From Halorhabdus salina (GTDB taxonomy: Archaea > Halobacteriota > Halobacteria > Halobacteriales > Haloarculaceae), in contig NZ_JACDNP010000010.1 of assembly GCF_013839425.1 (NCBI RefSeq), forward strand, positions 1 through 64,000: 64,000 nucleotides of DNA, in the 5' to 3' direction. This document shows positions 30,993 to 39,275 of this stretch, in pieces (positions within the stretch are counted from its first letter, which is position 1; each line of letters begins with the position of its first letter). The notes below the pieces were generated by a model. The model searched no databases. It saw only the letters and a program-made list of their open reading frames with translations, and was not told the DNA's origin. The translations under genes were made by a program, and so were the position numbers.

Positions 30993-32727
30993 CGAATCGT
31001 CTACACCCACTGTGGCGACGTCCTCGATGCCGTCAAGGACTCGCGGTCGTGAATCCGCCGACGGTCGGGTCCTGGGCGACCGGGTTCCATCGCTTCGCCA
31101 GACCTGGGAACTCACCCGAGTGGACTTGCTTCGGGGCTATCGCTGGGTCCGACAGCAAGATTTCTGGCTTGCGTTCACTGTCCTGATGGGTATTTTGAGT
31201 GTGTTCTTCCTGCTGGAAACGTACGCGGCGGCCAAGACCGTCGGATCGACACTCGCTACCGGCGCGGCCCCGCCAGCGTGGCTCGTGATGGCGACGAGCG
31301 TTCTCTGGGTGTTTCTGACGGTGCTGCTCGTGGGTGACGGACTGGGCAGCAACGGCGATCTCGACCACGACGGACACTATCTGACGATCCGTCCGGCTGC
31401 CGACGTCGTCGGTGGGAAACTACTCGCGGCCGCCGCCAAATTCTCGGTCTACACGATCGGACTCGGGGTGGCTGCCGCAGCAGGATTGATCGCCGGAACT
31501 GGCTCACCACTCCCCGTACTTGGAATCGCCGTCGCAGCGGCGATCATCCCAGCGACGGCCGCGGCAGTCGGGTATCCGATCGGGTTCGCACTCAAAGGGT
31601 TCATCCGTCGCTCGAAGAACCTGCAGCGGCTGACGACCGTGCTTGGCGTCGGCCTCGGGATCGCATATGTCACGCTCTCCGTCACGGGAGAGTTGCTGAC
31701 CGTCGTCGACCGATTGCAGCCGGTACTGGAATCGGCCCCGTTAGCCTGGATGGGGCACCTCGCAGTGGCCACGACGCCGGGAGCCGCCGTCGATATGACC
31801 GATGTTCTGGTCCTGCTCGTCCTCGCGCCGATCGTCGTCGTCGGTGGGACGATCCTGTCAGTGTCGGCCGCCCGCTACGCGTGGTTGGCAGAGGGGGCAC
31901 CCAGCACGGACAGCGAGGAAGGCCCACTCCCGACTGCTCCGGAGTCTCAACTCGACGCTATTTTCGATGTGAGCTGTCGTGCACCGGCGACCCGTGGCGT
32001 TGCGAGTACGACGCTTCGCCGGGCGGTCCGATCGCCGTACCAGTTCGTGTTCGTCGCACCACCGCTCGTCGCCGGAATCGTCTTCGTGGAAGGTGCCGTC
32101 ACGACTGGCTCGGTCCCGTGGTACGTGCCGTGGTTTGTCGTCTGGTACGGCGCCTGGGCTGCCGGTGCCGTGCTGCCGTTGAATCCACTGGGCAACCAGG
32201 GGGCGGTGCTCCCGACGCTGCTGACGTCACCGGCGCGAGCCCGGCACGTCGTCCACGGCAACGTTATCGCGGCCACGATAGTCGGCGCACCGCTGACCGC
32301 AGCGGTCGCCGTCGGCGCAGGGTATCTGGCGAGCAGTTCGGCCCCGGTGATGGCCGGGCTCGGAGTCGCCAGTGTCGTCGCAGTCACCGTGAGTTCGATC
32401 GTCGCGACCGGCCTCGGATCCGTGTTCCCGCGTTTCGAGGCGATCAGCTTCGACGGGTCTCGACAGGCCGTCCCGCCGAGTAAACGTGCGTATAGCCTCT
32501 TTTCGCTCACGTTGAGTTTGTTGGTGATCGCTGTCGCTGTCGTCATCGACGAGACGGCGCGAGCGATCGGTGCGATCGTCCTCTCGGGGTGGCTCCCGTT
32601 CGGCATCGAGATCGGTAGCCAGACGCTGGGCGCGATCGCGTCGGTCGTTCTCCTCGGAGGAACCATTGGAATCCCGATCGCCTACCGGGTCGCGATTTCG
32701 CGCATCGACGCGTATCATGTCCAGTGA
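30985..32727 (+). CDS. ABC transporter permease
   Basis: 580 residues, about twelve transmembrane helices in two halves separated by a charged loop near residue 310-340 (DSEEGPLPTAPESQLDAIFD). Partner of the ATPase at 30189. The polar N terminus of about 60 residues is cytoplasmic. Substrate unknown; drug or lipid export is the usual guess for this two-gene type and is inference only. Confidence 0.8.
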   Translation: MADESSTPTVATSSMPSRTRGRESADGRVLGDRVPSLRQTWELTRVDLLRGYRWVRQQDFWLAFTVLMGILSVFFLLETYAAAKTVGSTLATGAAPPAWLVMATSVLWVFLTVLLVGDGLGSNGDLDHDGHYLTIRPAADVVGGKLLAAAAKFSVYTIGLGVAAAAGLIAGTGSPLPVLGIAVAAAIIPATAAAVGYPIGFALKGFIRRSKNLQRLTTVLGVGLGIAYVTLSVTGELLTVVDRLQPVLESAPLAWMGHLAVATTPGAAVDMTDVLVLLVLAPIVVVGGTILSVSAARYAWLAEGAPSTDSEEGPLPTAPESQLDAIFDVSCRAPATRGVASTTLRRAVRSPYQFVFVAPPLVAGIVFVEGAVTTGSVPWYVPWFVVWYGAWAAGAVLPLNPLGNQGAVLPTLLTSPARARHVVHGNVIAATIVGAPLTAAVAVGAGYLASSSAPVMAGLGVASVVAVTVSSIVATGLGSVFPRFEAISFDGSRQAVPPSKRAYSLFSLTLSLLVIAVAVVIDETARAIGAIVLSGWLPFGIEIGSQTLGAIASVVLLGGTIGIPIAYRVAISRIDAYHVQ

Positions 32728-32764
32728 GAACGGCGACCACACGACGGCAGTTTTATTAGTGGCT

Positions 32765-32780
32765 GTAAAACACGTTTTAC
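32765..32780. promoter_or_regulatory. GTAAA-N6-TTTAC operator before DUF2178/XRE
   Basis: GTAAAACACGTTTTAC, identical in half sites and spacing to the two operators at 30066-30098. TTTTATTA (32751-32758) just upstream is a good TATA box, so a bound repressor would cover the transcription start. Confidence 0.75.
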
Positions 32781-32796
32781 TACCAAGGAATCCTCC

Positions 32797-33216
32797 ATGA
32801 CACCATCCATACCACAGGTGAGACTCACCCGACAGCGGTACAGAGCGATCGTGTATGGAATCGCTGGCGTAGCCGTGGTGGCTCTGTTGGCCGGTATCGC
32901 ACTCGATCAGCACGTGCTCGGGGCTGTCGTCTACCTGGTGGGCGCGTGGATCGGTGGCGGTATCGCCGTTCTCGCACCGAGATGGAGTGACAGAACGCTC
33001 CAGGACGAGCGAGACTACGAGTTACACAACCGTGCAAGCGGGCTGTTAGTCGGTCTTGCGATGGGATTCGGATTGAGCGTGCTTCCGGTGCTGTACGTTC
33101 TCGATGCTGGCGGCACCGTCGAAATCACGGGCATCGTCTCCGGTGTCGTGATCACGTTGTCAGCACTCTTCCTGTTGTACGGCGTGTGCTTCGGAATCGT
33201 CAAACGCCGCACCTGA
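32797..33216 (+). CDS. DUF2178-type membrane protein
   Basis: 139 residues with four transmembrane helices arranged in two pairs around a charged loop (WSDRTLQDERDYELHNRASG). The DERD...RASG loop is the hallmark of DUF2178 proteins, which are commonly paired with small XRE regulators. That is the case here: the XRE gene begins three bases after this stop. Function unknown. Confidence 0.85.
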   Translation: MTPSIPQVRLTRQRYRAIVYGIAGVAVVALLAGIALDQHVLGAVVYLVGAWIGGGIAVLAPRWSDRTLQDERDYELHNRASGLLVGLAMGFGLSVLPVLYVLDAGGTVEITGIVSGVVITLSALFLLYGVCFGIVKRRT

Positions 33217-33218
33217 CC

Positions 33219-33467
33219 ATGCAAAACAATCTCTCGGAGCGACGGACGGACGAAGGGCTGAGTCAGGGCGAGCTTGCTGAAGTAGTTGACGTGACTCGGC
33301 AGACGATCAATGCGATAGAACGCGATCGATACGATCCCTCGTTAGAACTCGCGTTGAAACTCGCGATCCATTTCGATTGTACGGTGCAGGATTTATTCCA
33401 CTTACCACCGGACGATAGACCCACTCCATCTTCAGACACATCGTCAAATGAAACAGTCGGTGGATGA
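33219..33467 (+). CDS. XRE-family HTH transcriptional regulator
   Basis: 82 residues. Canonical helix-turn-helix (LSQGELAEVVDVTRQTINAI, then ERDRYDPSLELALKLAIHF, DCTVQDLFHL) of the Cro/YozG-like type. It is in one unit with the DUF2178 gene. The palindromic operator upstream of this unit and of the ABC exporter operon makes it the best candidate repressor for both; this is inferred from position. Confidence 0.9.
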   Translation: MQNNLSERRTDEGLSQGELAEVVDVTRQTINAIERDRYDPSLELALKLAIHFDCTVQDLFHLPPDDRPTPSSDTSSNETVGG

Positions 33468-33740
33468 AAACGGCGAACCGCACAACCGTTTCAGTTCGAG
33501 AAACACATCCCAGAACCCTCTGTCTTCCCGGCACGCATCCGATAAAATGGGTGATGAGTCGGATAGAGACGTGAAGCCAGCGTCTTTCAGCCCTTCTTCG
33601 AACGTCCATCGGGACAGTCCGGCCGCTTCGGCCGCACGTCTGACCGAGAGGTCGTCGAGAACGTACCGACCCACCGCGGTCCCCAGTTCGTTCGAGGGTA
33701 CCCACTGGAAGAGGCCATCGTACCCATCTTTCGGGTCCAC
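33444..33740 (-). pseudogene. UPF0175-like antitoxin fragment
   Basis: 98-codon frame with a recognisable UPF0175-type helix-turn-helix (AVGRYVLDDLSVRRAAEAAG, LSRWTFEEGLKDAGF). The expected C-terminal half is replaced by unrelated sequence running antisense into the XRE gene end, and the N terminus is short. No toxin (PIN) gene lies beside it. Probably a remnant; translation cannot be excluded. Confidence 0.45.
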
Positions 33741-34147
33741 GGATCTAATAATCTATCGCGGAGGCGGGAGCACTTCTCGATTCAACAAGTCCCTCGCCCT
33801 CTCACAATCTGTGATGGAAACGGTAATTCATCTGTTATACTGGACATTTGGCGAGGGTTTGGCTGCTGTTATCTCTCACTACATGTACAATCCTGCCATA
33901 ACTCGGGCCATTGGCTCCCACACGCTTCCTTCAAGCCCAAGACGACCTTGTCTTGGTCTGTATCCTCTTCCGACACTATTTATCGAAAATACGATATTTG
34001 GTGGTGCAGAAGCCTTCATAGACCCTCTACTACCAGATCTCGATTTGTGACGACTCTCACCATCGTTTGAGGAATCAGCAAAGAATATTCGACACCTAGT
34101 GGATGATTGATAGGGTCAACTCAAATTGAAATCTGCCGAGTTAGGCC
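33741..34147. other. AT-rich intergenic region
   Basis: I see no convincing gene or structured RNA here. It is more AT-rich than its surroundings and, together with the adjacent gene fragments, looks like an old insertion or decay zone. Confidence 0.4.
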
Positions 34148-34339
34148 TTGAGACCTATTCTGCATCACCGCCGAAAATACGATAGCAAAGCCCGTGTCGA
34201 CACGCGTGACCACGTCCACCCAGGTCCGGATGCACCGACTCCCGGCGACGACGCGTCCCATCCGGCGGAATGGCGTGACGTGTTGTCGATGGTCCTCAGC
34301 GAAATCGAAGATCGACAGCGGGCTTTCTGGACCGAATAA
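34148..34339 (+). CDS. possible small protein
   Basis: 63-codon frame with an acidic, Pro/Asp-rich middle and an amphipathic C-terminal helix (WRDVLSMVLSEIEDRQRAFW). The second half has haloarchaeal-like composition, the first half less so. No family recognised. The 169 bases after it are empty. Confidence 0.25.
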   Translation: MRPILHHRRKYDSKARVDTRDHVHPGPDAPTPGDDASHPAEWRDVLSMVLSEIEDRQRAFWTE

Positions 34340-34508
34340 GCGGCTGGGTCAGCTCTGCTCGCTCTAGTCAGCTTCCATATCGATGGGATTCTCACTGAAT
34401 CCAGTGAAACAGTATATCCGGTAGGCAGATTGATGAGTGGTACTGTGCTAGATAGAGGGCGCGTACCTTGCACGACGGGTATGGATACCCGGGAACAGAA
34501 TCAACTGG

Positions 34509-36263
34509 TTACTTCGGACCTTGCCACCGGGCAACCTCGCCAGTTGCACTGTCGACAGTCGCATACACAATGACTTCGTCGCCCTCTGGCTCTACGGCTG
34601 TCTCGAGAATTGTCCCAGCACCGACTGGCTCGTCGCTGGTCAGCGAACCGACGCGGTCGGTGAACAGGCTCGCCTCCTGTGGTTGTGCGACGAGTGTCTT
34701 GGCGTCCGTGTCTGCAACGACTTCGATCGTGAGTGACCCGAAATCGCCAGAATCAGGCGACTCGTAGCTAAAGGACAGCACATCTTCCGGAACCGCCTGG
34801 CTGGCCGCTGTCTCAGACAACTCGTCTGTGGGGACGGACAAAGTCGTGAGTTCACCGGCCGCACCTTCGCCGTTGACCGCAAAGACGGTCACTGAGTCCC
34901 CGTCCGGATCAACTTGGACTGCTACACTGTCATCGGCGCTGACAGACCGCTCCTGTGGCTCGAACTCGGTGTATCCGCCCGACTCAGCCTCTACACGGAT
35001 CCCTGCCGCGTCGGTCTCTTCGGTGACCCCCACCCAGAGTTCATCGAACTGCTGGCCAGGTAGTGGCTCATACTGGAACGTCAGCGACTCTGGCGACACC
35101 AGCTCCGCAGCCGCTGCCTCCGATAGTTCTTGCCCCGCTGGGTCATCACTCAGTTGTTCGACAGTGTAGGTCCCAGTAGCGGTGATGCGGTTGTCGCTCA
35201 CCTCGACTGATCTCGACCCGTCGACGGCCGCTGTCCCGAACGACGTCTCGATTGTCTCCTGCCTGTCTTCACCGAGGTCGGCCACGGCAAGGGCGAACTG
35301 CGACTCGAACGTGTCCCCGCTCGCGTTGAAATCCGCTGCTGCGACCATATTCTCGCCAGAGCGGGGCCTGAACTGCAGGTCAGCGTCGGGTTGGAAGTTC
35401 CCGAACAGTTCCTTAGCTGTTGCTGACCCAAATTGACCGACCACGAGGTCACCGGACCCGGCCTGTTCGAGTAGTTCCGTCGCGGTTTCATCAGTCTCGA
35501 AGACCCTGGACTGGTCCCCCTCTCCGACGGCAATCGTCTTGTCGAGTCGGCTGGCGTCTGGCCCGACGATGACTGTCTCGTCCGTGACTGCTACTGCAGG
35601 TGGATCGTTCACCGAATCGGGAACCTCAACGGGCTCGTATCGGTCGTACCCACGGTCTGTGCTGGTTTGTTCGTAGGCAACACCAAACGTTTCGTCTGTC
35701 GGCTCGATCAATCGTTCATCTAGTTGGTCGGTTGCGAAGGATCCCTCAGCGATTATGGTCTCATTGGTGACAGTGACCTCGCTCACCGTCGAGTCGGACG
35801 TAGCCGTCGGGCTCACGGCCTGGGCGAGCCCAGCAAACGAAAGCGACAATCGGCCAACTCCGACAGCCGCCCCGCCTATGACGAGCGGATACAGAGCCAG
35901 CGGATCGTCGACGGGCGGCTCCGAAGAGCCACTGGAGTCAGCTACGGTGTCGCCGGGGAAATTGTCCAGATTAGCGTAGGCAAAAAACAACCCACTTTGG
36001 TCTGTTGTCAGCCACTGGCCGTAGGGCAGGTCGCCCGCCGGCTCGAACGTGTCCGTCGAGGAGTCGTCGCCCGGAGTGCCCTCGGTTGGAGTGCCCTCGG
36101 TTGGAGTGCTGTCAGCTGAATTGTCGTTTGCTTCTTGATCGTTATCACCGCTGCAACCGGCAAGTGCTGCTGTCAGGGCGCCCATCCCGAGCAGGAATCG
36201 ACGTCGACTCTGGCTCGTCTGTGTCGCACGGTCATCGTTGTCGTTGGTAAAGCGTGGGGACAT
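34509..36263 (-). CDS. Tat lipoprotein, paralogue C (large)
   Basis: 584 residues. Signal QSRRRFLLGMGALTAALAGC with twin Arg and lipobox. A Thr/Glu/Asp-rich linker with PTEGTPTEGT repeats is followed by a body related to paralogues A and B (DDPLALYPLVIGGAAVGVG, TNETIIAEGSFATDQLDERL, ATGTYTVEQLSD). It then has two further copies of the C-terminal module (SLTFQYEPLPGQQFDELWVG and VLSFSYESPDSGDFGSLTIE), each ending in a DPDGDSVTVFA- or EPEGDEVIVYA-type strand. Surface protein of unknown role. Confidence 0.8.
   Translation of the reverse strand: MSPRFTNDNDDRATQTSQSRRRFLLGMGALTAALAGCSGDNDQEANDNSADSTPTEGTPTEGTPGDDSSTDTFEPAGDLPYGQWLTTDQSGLFFAYANLDNFPGDTVADSSGSSEPPVDDPLALYPLVIGGAAVGVGRLSLSFAGLAQAVSPTATSDSTVSEVTVTNETIIAEGSFATDQLDERLIEPTDETFGVAYEQTSTDRGYDRYEPVEVPDSVNDPPAVAVTDETVIVGPDASRLDKTIAVGEGDQSRVFETDETATELLEQAGSGDLVVGQFGSATAKELFGNFQPDADLQFRPRSGENMVAAADFNASGDTFESQFALAVADLGEDRQETIETSFGTAAVDGSRSVEVSDNRITATGTYTVEQLSDDPAGQELSEAAAAELVSPESLTFQYEPLPGQQFDELWVGVTEETDAAGIRVEAESGGYTEFEPQERSVSADDSVAVQVDPDGDSVTVFAVNGEGAAGELTTLSVPTDELSETAASQAVPEDVLSFSYESPDSGDFGSLTIEVVADTDAKTLVAQPQEASLFTDRVGSLTSDEPVGAGTILETAVEPEGDEVIVYATVDSATGEVARWQGPK
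36073..36117. repeat. 15-bp tandem repeat in the lipoprotein linker
   Basis: GGAGTGCCCTCGGTT occurs twice in direct succession (36073-36087, 36088-36102), followed by a partial third copy. It encodes the PTEGT repeats of the linker behind the lipidated Cys. Confidence 0.8.
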
Positions 36264-37035
36264 ACTGGTGAACGTCTCCTCGACATATCTGAAAACTATT
36301 CACTTAACAGCCCCGTACCAGTGTTTCACGTTGAGCAACAGCCTCACTGTAAACATAATTCATACACCACATATATCACGTAATAGAATCCATCCCACAG
36401 TTTCAGTATCCGCACCACTGTCCGCGGAGACATGTGCATATACACGCCACAATCAGCTATGCCTGGAGGAAGACGCTCGGACTCAGCGGCGGTCCGGATT
36501 ATTCGATTATGTGATAGCATTTGGTACGCCATTTAGCAGAAATCGGTACTATAGTCGCTAAAGAAGGTGATCTATACAATAGTAACGTCAAGCAAGTGGT
36601 TCTAATATATAACACATCGCCTGTTAGCTGGCCCTTGGCTCTTCTGTCGCTCACAGATCCCTGAGTGACGACATCCACTCGTCGTTTTACGGATCGATCG
36701 GCCCGTGTGACGCGCTCGGAGGCCCACAGCAGGGTGGAGTCCGATGACGGGGCAACCACCCAATTGACGGGTGATTTTGCGGTGGCAAGCAAGAGACTCA
36801 CTATGGATATTCGATCAGCGACTGCATTCTGACGCAGCCAGGATGACACTATGTTTTCGTCAACTTGGAGACGGCCGGTGGGCGCGTCGGCTGGGGGAAG
36901 CTACACTCAATGGCGAGGGCTCGGCCGAAGATTCATTTCGAATTGCCGGCGCGCGGCAACTCTCGGCATCACCCGTTCTCGGAGCGGTTTTTCGACGACG
37001 GTGGGCTCTTTTATCGGGCTCCCGATCGCGTATGT
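36264..37035. other. 772-base AT-rich gap before the Mo-cofactor cluster
   Basis: No recognisable gene. Open frames here (for example 36499-36849 on the minus strand) have unnatural composition. The last 30 bases hold the moaB promoter: CTCTTTTATCGG at about 37006-37017, some 20-28 bases before the ATG, consistent with a leaderless transcript. Confidence 0.45.
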
Positions 37036-37536
37036 ATGAGTCCACACCACGATCACGGTGTCGACGAGGTGGGGGTCGCCCTCGTGACGATATCAACTTC
37101 ACGGACGAAAGCGACGGATGCTGCCGGTGATGCCATCGTCGCGGTGGCCAAGGACGCACCCGACGTGACGCTTTCCGATCGGCGACTCGTTGGCGACGAT
37201 GCCGACGCAATCGATGCGACGATCGGTGACCTCGTTGATGACCCGACCGTCGACGCGATTGTCACGACGGGTGGGACAGGGATCACGCCGGACGACGTGA
37301 CGATCGATGTCGCCGAGGCTCGCTTCGACGCCGAACTACCGGGATTTGGCGAACACTTCAGGCGACGGTCGATCGAGAACGTCGGCACGCACGCGATTGC
37401 GACCCGGGCGACCGCTGGCGTCACCGACCAGACTCTGGTTTTCTGCTTGCCTGGCAGCAAAGACGCCGCTGTCCTCGGGGTCGAGGAAATCGTCGTGCCG
37501 GAAGTCGCCCATCTCGTCGCGATGGCAACCCGCTAG
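37036..37536 (+). CDS. moaB: molybdopterin adenylyltransferase, MoaB/Mog type
   Basis: 166 residues. Activates molybdopterin by adenylylation before Mo insertion. MPT-binding motifs: VALVTISTSRT at the start, VDAIVTTGGTGITPDDVTID, and LVFCLPGSKDAAVLGVEEIV near the end. The ATG at 37036 (MSPHHDHG) gives normal length; the longer frame upstream is spurious. First gene of the molybdenum cofactor cluster, followed by moaC after 48 bases. Confidence 0.93.
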   Translation: MSPHHDHGVDEVGVALVTISTSRTKATDAAGDAIVAVAKDAPDVTLSDRRLVGDDADAIDATIGDLVDDPTVDAIVTTGGTGITPDDVTIDVAEARFDAELPGFGEHFRRRSIENVGTHAIATRATAGVTDQTLVFCLPGSKDAAVLGVEEIVVPEVAHLVAMATR

Positions 37537-37539
37537 ATC

Positions 37540-37555
37540 AGGTTCGGCCGAACCT
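37540..37555. promoter_or_regulatory. 16-bp perfect palindrome between moaB and moaC
   Basis: AGGTTCGGCCGAACCT reads the same on both strands. It ends 30 bases before the moaC ATG. Its half sites are in the opposite order (TTCG then CGAA) to the NarO-like boxes in the rest of the locus, so I list it separately. It could be an operator or a short terminator hairpin. Confidence 0.45.
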
Positions 37556-37584
37556 ACAACACTGCTGGCGGTCAACGCCCATGT

Positions 37585-38079
37585 ATGACCGAAGAGTTCA
37601 CCCATGTCGAAGATGGGGCGGCCGACATGGTCGACGTCGGCGAGAAACCGGCCTCGAAGCGACGCGCAGTTGCGGCCGGATCGATTGCTCTTACGATCTC
37701 GACTGTCGAAGCGATACGCGAAGACGCCGTCGGGAAGGGCGACGTTCTCGCGACGGCCCGCATCGGCGCGATCCAGGCCGTCAAACACACCTGGGAGACA
37801 ATCCCGCTCTGTCACCAGATCCCGATTACGAACGTCGACACGGCGTTCACCGTCGACGACGAGGCCGTTCACCTCCGCGTTGCCGTCGAGACGATCGGCC
37901 AGACCGGCTGCGAGATGGAGGCCCTGCAAGGCGTGACGACGGGGTTGAACGTCGTCTGGGACATGGTCAAGGCCGCCGAGAAAGACGCGGATGGTGACTA
38001 TCCCGAGACGGCAATTCGAGATGTCCGGGTCGTCGAGAAGACCGTCGAACGACTCACCACAGCCGACGAGACAGGCTGA
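37585..38079 (+). CDS. moaC: cyclic pyranopterin monophosphate synthase
   Basis: 164 residues. Converts the MoaA product to cyclic pyranopterin monophosphate. Signature segments: FTHVEDGAADMVDVGEKPAS, AIQAVKHTWETIPLCHQIPI and TGCEMEALQGVTTGLNVVWD (active-site residues of the family). Normal length, codon use as neighbours. Convergent with moaA. Confidence 0.95.
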   Translation: MTEEFTHVEDGAADMVDVGEKPASKRRAVAAGSIALTISTVEAIREDAVGKGDVLATARIGAIQAVKHTWETIPLCHQIPITNVDTAFTVDDEAVHLRVAVETIGQTGCEMEALQGVTTGLNVVWDMVKAAEKDADGDYPETAIRDVRVVEKTVERLTTADETG

Positions 38080-38117
38080 TCGTTCCGGCTGTCTTCGATG
38101 ATACTCGACTGTACCGC

Positions 38118-39161
38118 TTAGTCGTCTGTCCTCGGGGTTGGCACCTCGCGGTCGGCGTACTCGGGATTTTGCACCCATTCGCCGTCATCGCGTATCATGT
38201 ACTCGCCGTAGTAGGGAATGCGTTCGGCGACAGCGGTCTCGAAGGCCGCGCGGATTTCCTTCCGGGAACACTCACCCAGCGAGACGCGCTCCTCGGGGCG
38301 GTTGAGACACCCCATCAAGTAGCCCTCCGGCGTCACTCGCACCCGGTGGCAGCTGGCACAGAAGTCCTCGTTGCCGACCGGATCGACGATCTCGACGATG
38401 CCAACGCCGTCGACCGCTTCTACTGGCGGGCCATCGCCTGTCGCGTCGGCCCTGGCGGCACCCGCCGGGACGTGGTAGCGAGTCCGGTCGTGCATCTCGC
38501 GGGACTCGATATCGACTGCGAGGTTGGACAGCCAGTCGTGGACGCGTTCGATTTCGATGGCCCATTCGGGATTCCTGACGAGTTCCGGCATGAACTCGAT
38601 GAGTTGCAACACGAACCCGTCCCGGCCCGCGACGTACTCTACCAGATCGGGAACGTGTTGTGCAGTCTGCTCGAAAACGACCGCGTTGAGCTTGACGGGG
38701 TCGAGCTCGGCCTCGCGCGCGGCGTCGATCCCGGAAACGACCTGGTCGGACGCCCCGGCGTTCGTCAGGTCGGCAAACGCGGCGGGGTCGATCGCGTCCA
38801 GCGAGACGTTGACGCGTTGGAGGCCGGCCGCGGCAAGCCCTTCGGCCCGATCCGGGAGGAAGATGCCGTTGGTCGTCATCGAGACCTCCAGCGCTTCGGG
38901 CGCGCGCCGGACGATCGCTTCGAGATCGGTACGTAACAGCGGTTCTCCGCCGGTGAGCTTGACGGCGTCGACGCCCATTTCGGCCGCCACATCCAGAATG
39001 CGGACCACTTCAGCAGTCCCCAGCTCGTCCTCGCGGGGGGCCATCGGGCCGCGGGTGTCGCCGAGTCCCTCGTTGTGGCAATACACGCAATCGAAGTTAC
39101 ACCGGTCTGTCAGCGACACCCGGATCCCGGTGAGCTCCCGATCGAAGCGGTCCGCGAGCAT
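38118..39161 (-). CDS. moaA: GTP 3',8-cyclase (radical SAM)
   Basis: 347 residues. First step of molybdopterin synthesis. N-terminal radical SAM cluster motif CNFDCVYC (near residue 20-27), SAM-binding [10 protein letters not shown], and the second C-terminal cluster [20 protein letters not shown]. Ends with a short polar tail where bacterial MoaA has a GG motif. It diverges from moeA across a 114-base gap that holds TTTTAGGTA-type promoter sequence for moaA. Confidence 0.95.
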   Translation of the reverse strand: MLADRFDRELTGIRVSLTDRCNFDCVYCHNEGLGDTRGPMAPREDELGTAEVVRILDVAAEMGVDAVKLTGGEPLLRTDLEAIVRRAPEALEVSMTTNGIFLPDRAEGLAAAGLQRVNVSLDAIDPAAFADLTNAGASDQVVSGIDAAREAELDPVKLNAVVFEQTAQHVPDLVEYVAGRDGFVLQLIEFMPELVRNPEWAIEIERVHDWLSNLAVDIESREMHDRTRYHVPAGAARADATGDGPPVEAVDGVGIVEIVDPVGNEDFCASCHRVRVTPEGYLMGCLNRPEERVSLGECSRKEIRAAFETAVAERIPYYGEYMIRDDGEWVQNPEYADREVPTPRTDD

Positions 39162-39226
39162 GTTCTATACTCTGTGATCCAGGTACCTAAAAAGGCGCGC
39201 CAGTTCTACACACCCGGTAGGCAGAC

Positions 39227-39238
39227 CGAACATGGTCC
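39227..39238. promoter_or_regulatory. degenerate NarO-like half box before moeA
   Basis: CGAACATGGTCC keeps the left half CGAA and two of four bases of the right half of CGAA-N4-TTCG. It sits 37 bases before the moeA ATG, the same spacing as the perfect boxes. A TTTTTT stretch near 39245 could be the TATA region between them. Confidence 0.3.
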
Positions 39239-39275
39239 CGACTCGTTTTTTGCCCGGGGGCACTGACCTCTGCAC

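Noticed and set aside
36499..36849. 116-codon minus-strand frame before the Mo-cofactor cluster
   Set aside because: Its composition is unlike that of haloarchaeal proteins (few acidic residues, many Ser/Thr/Ile) and there is no motif or promoter.
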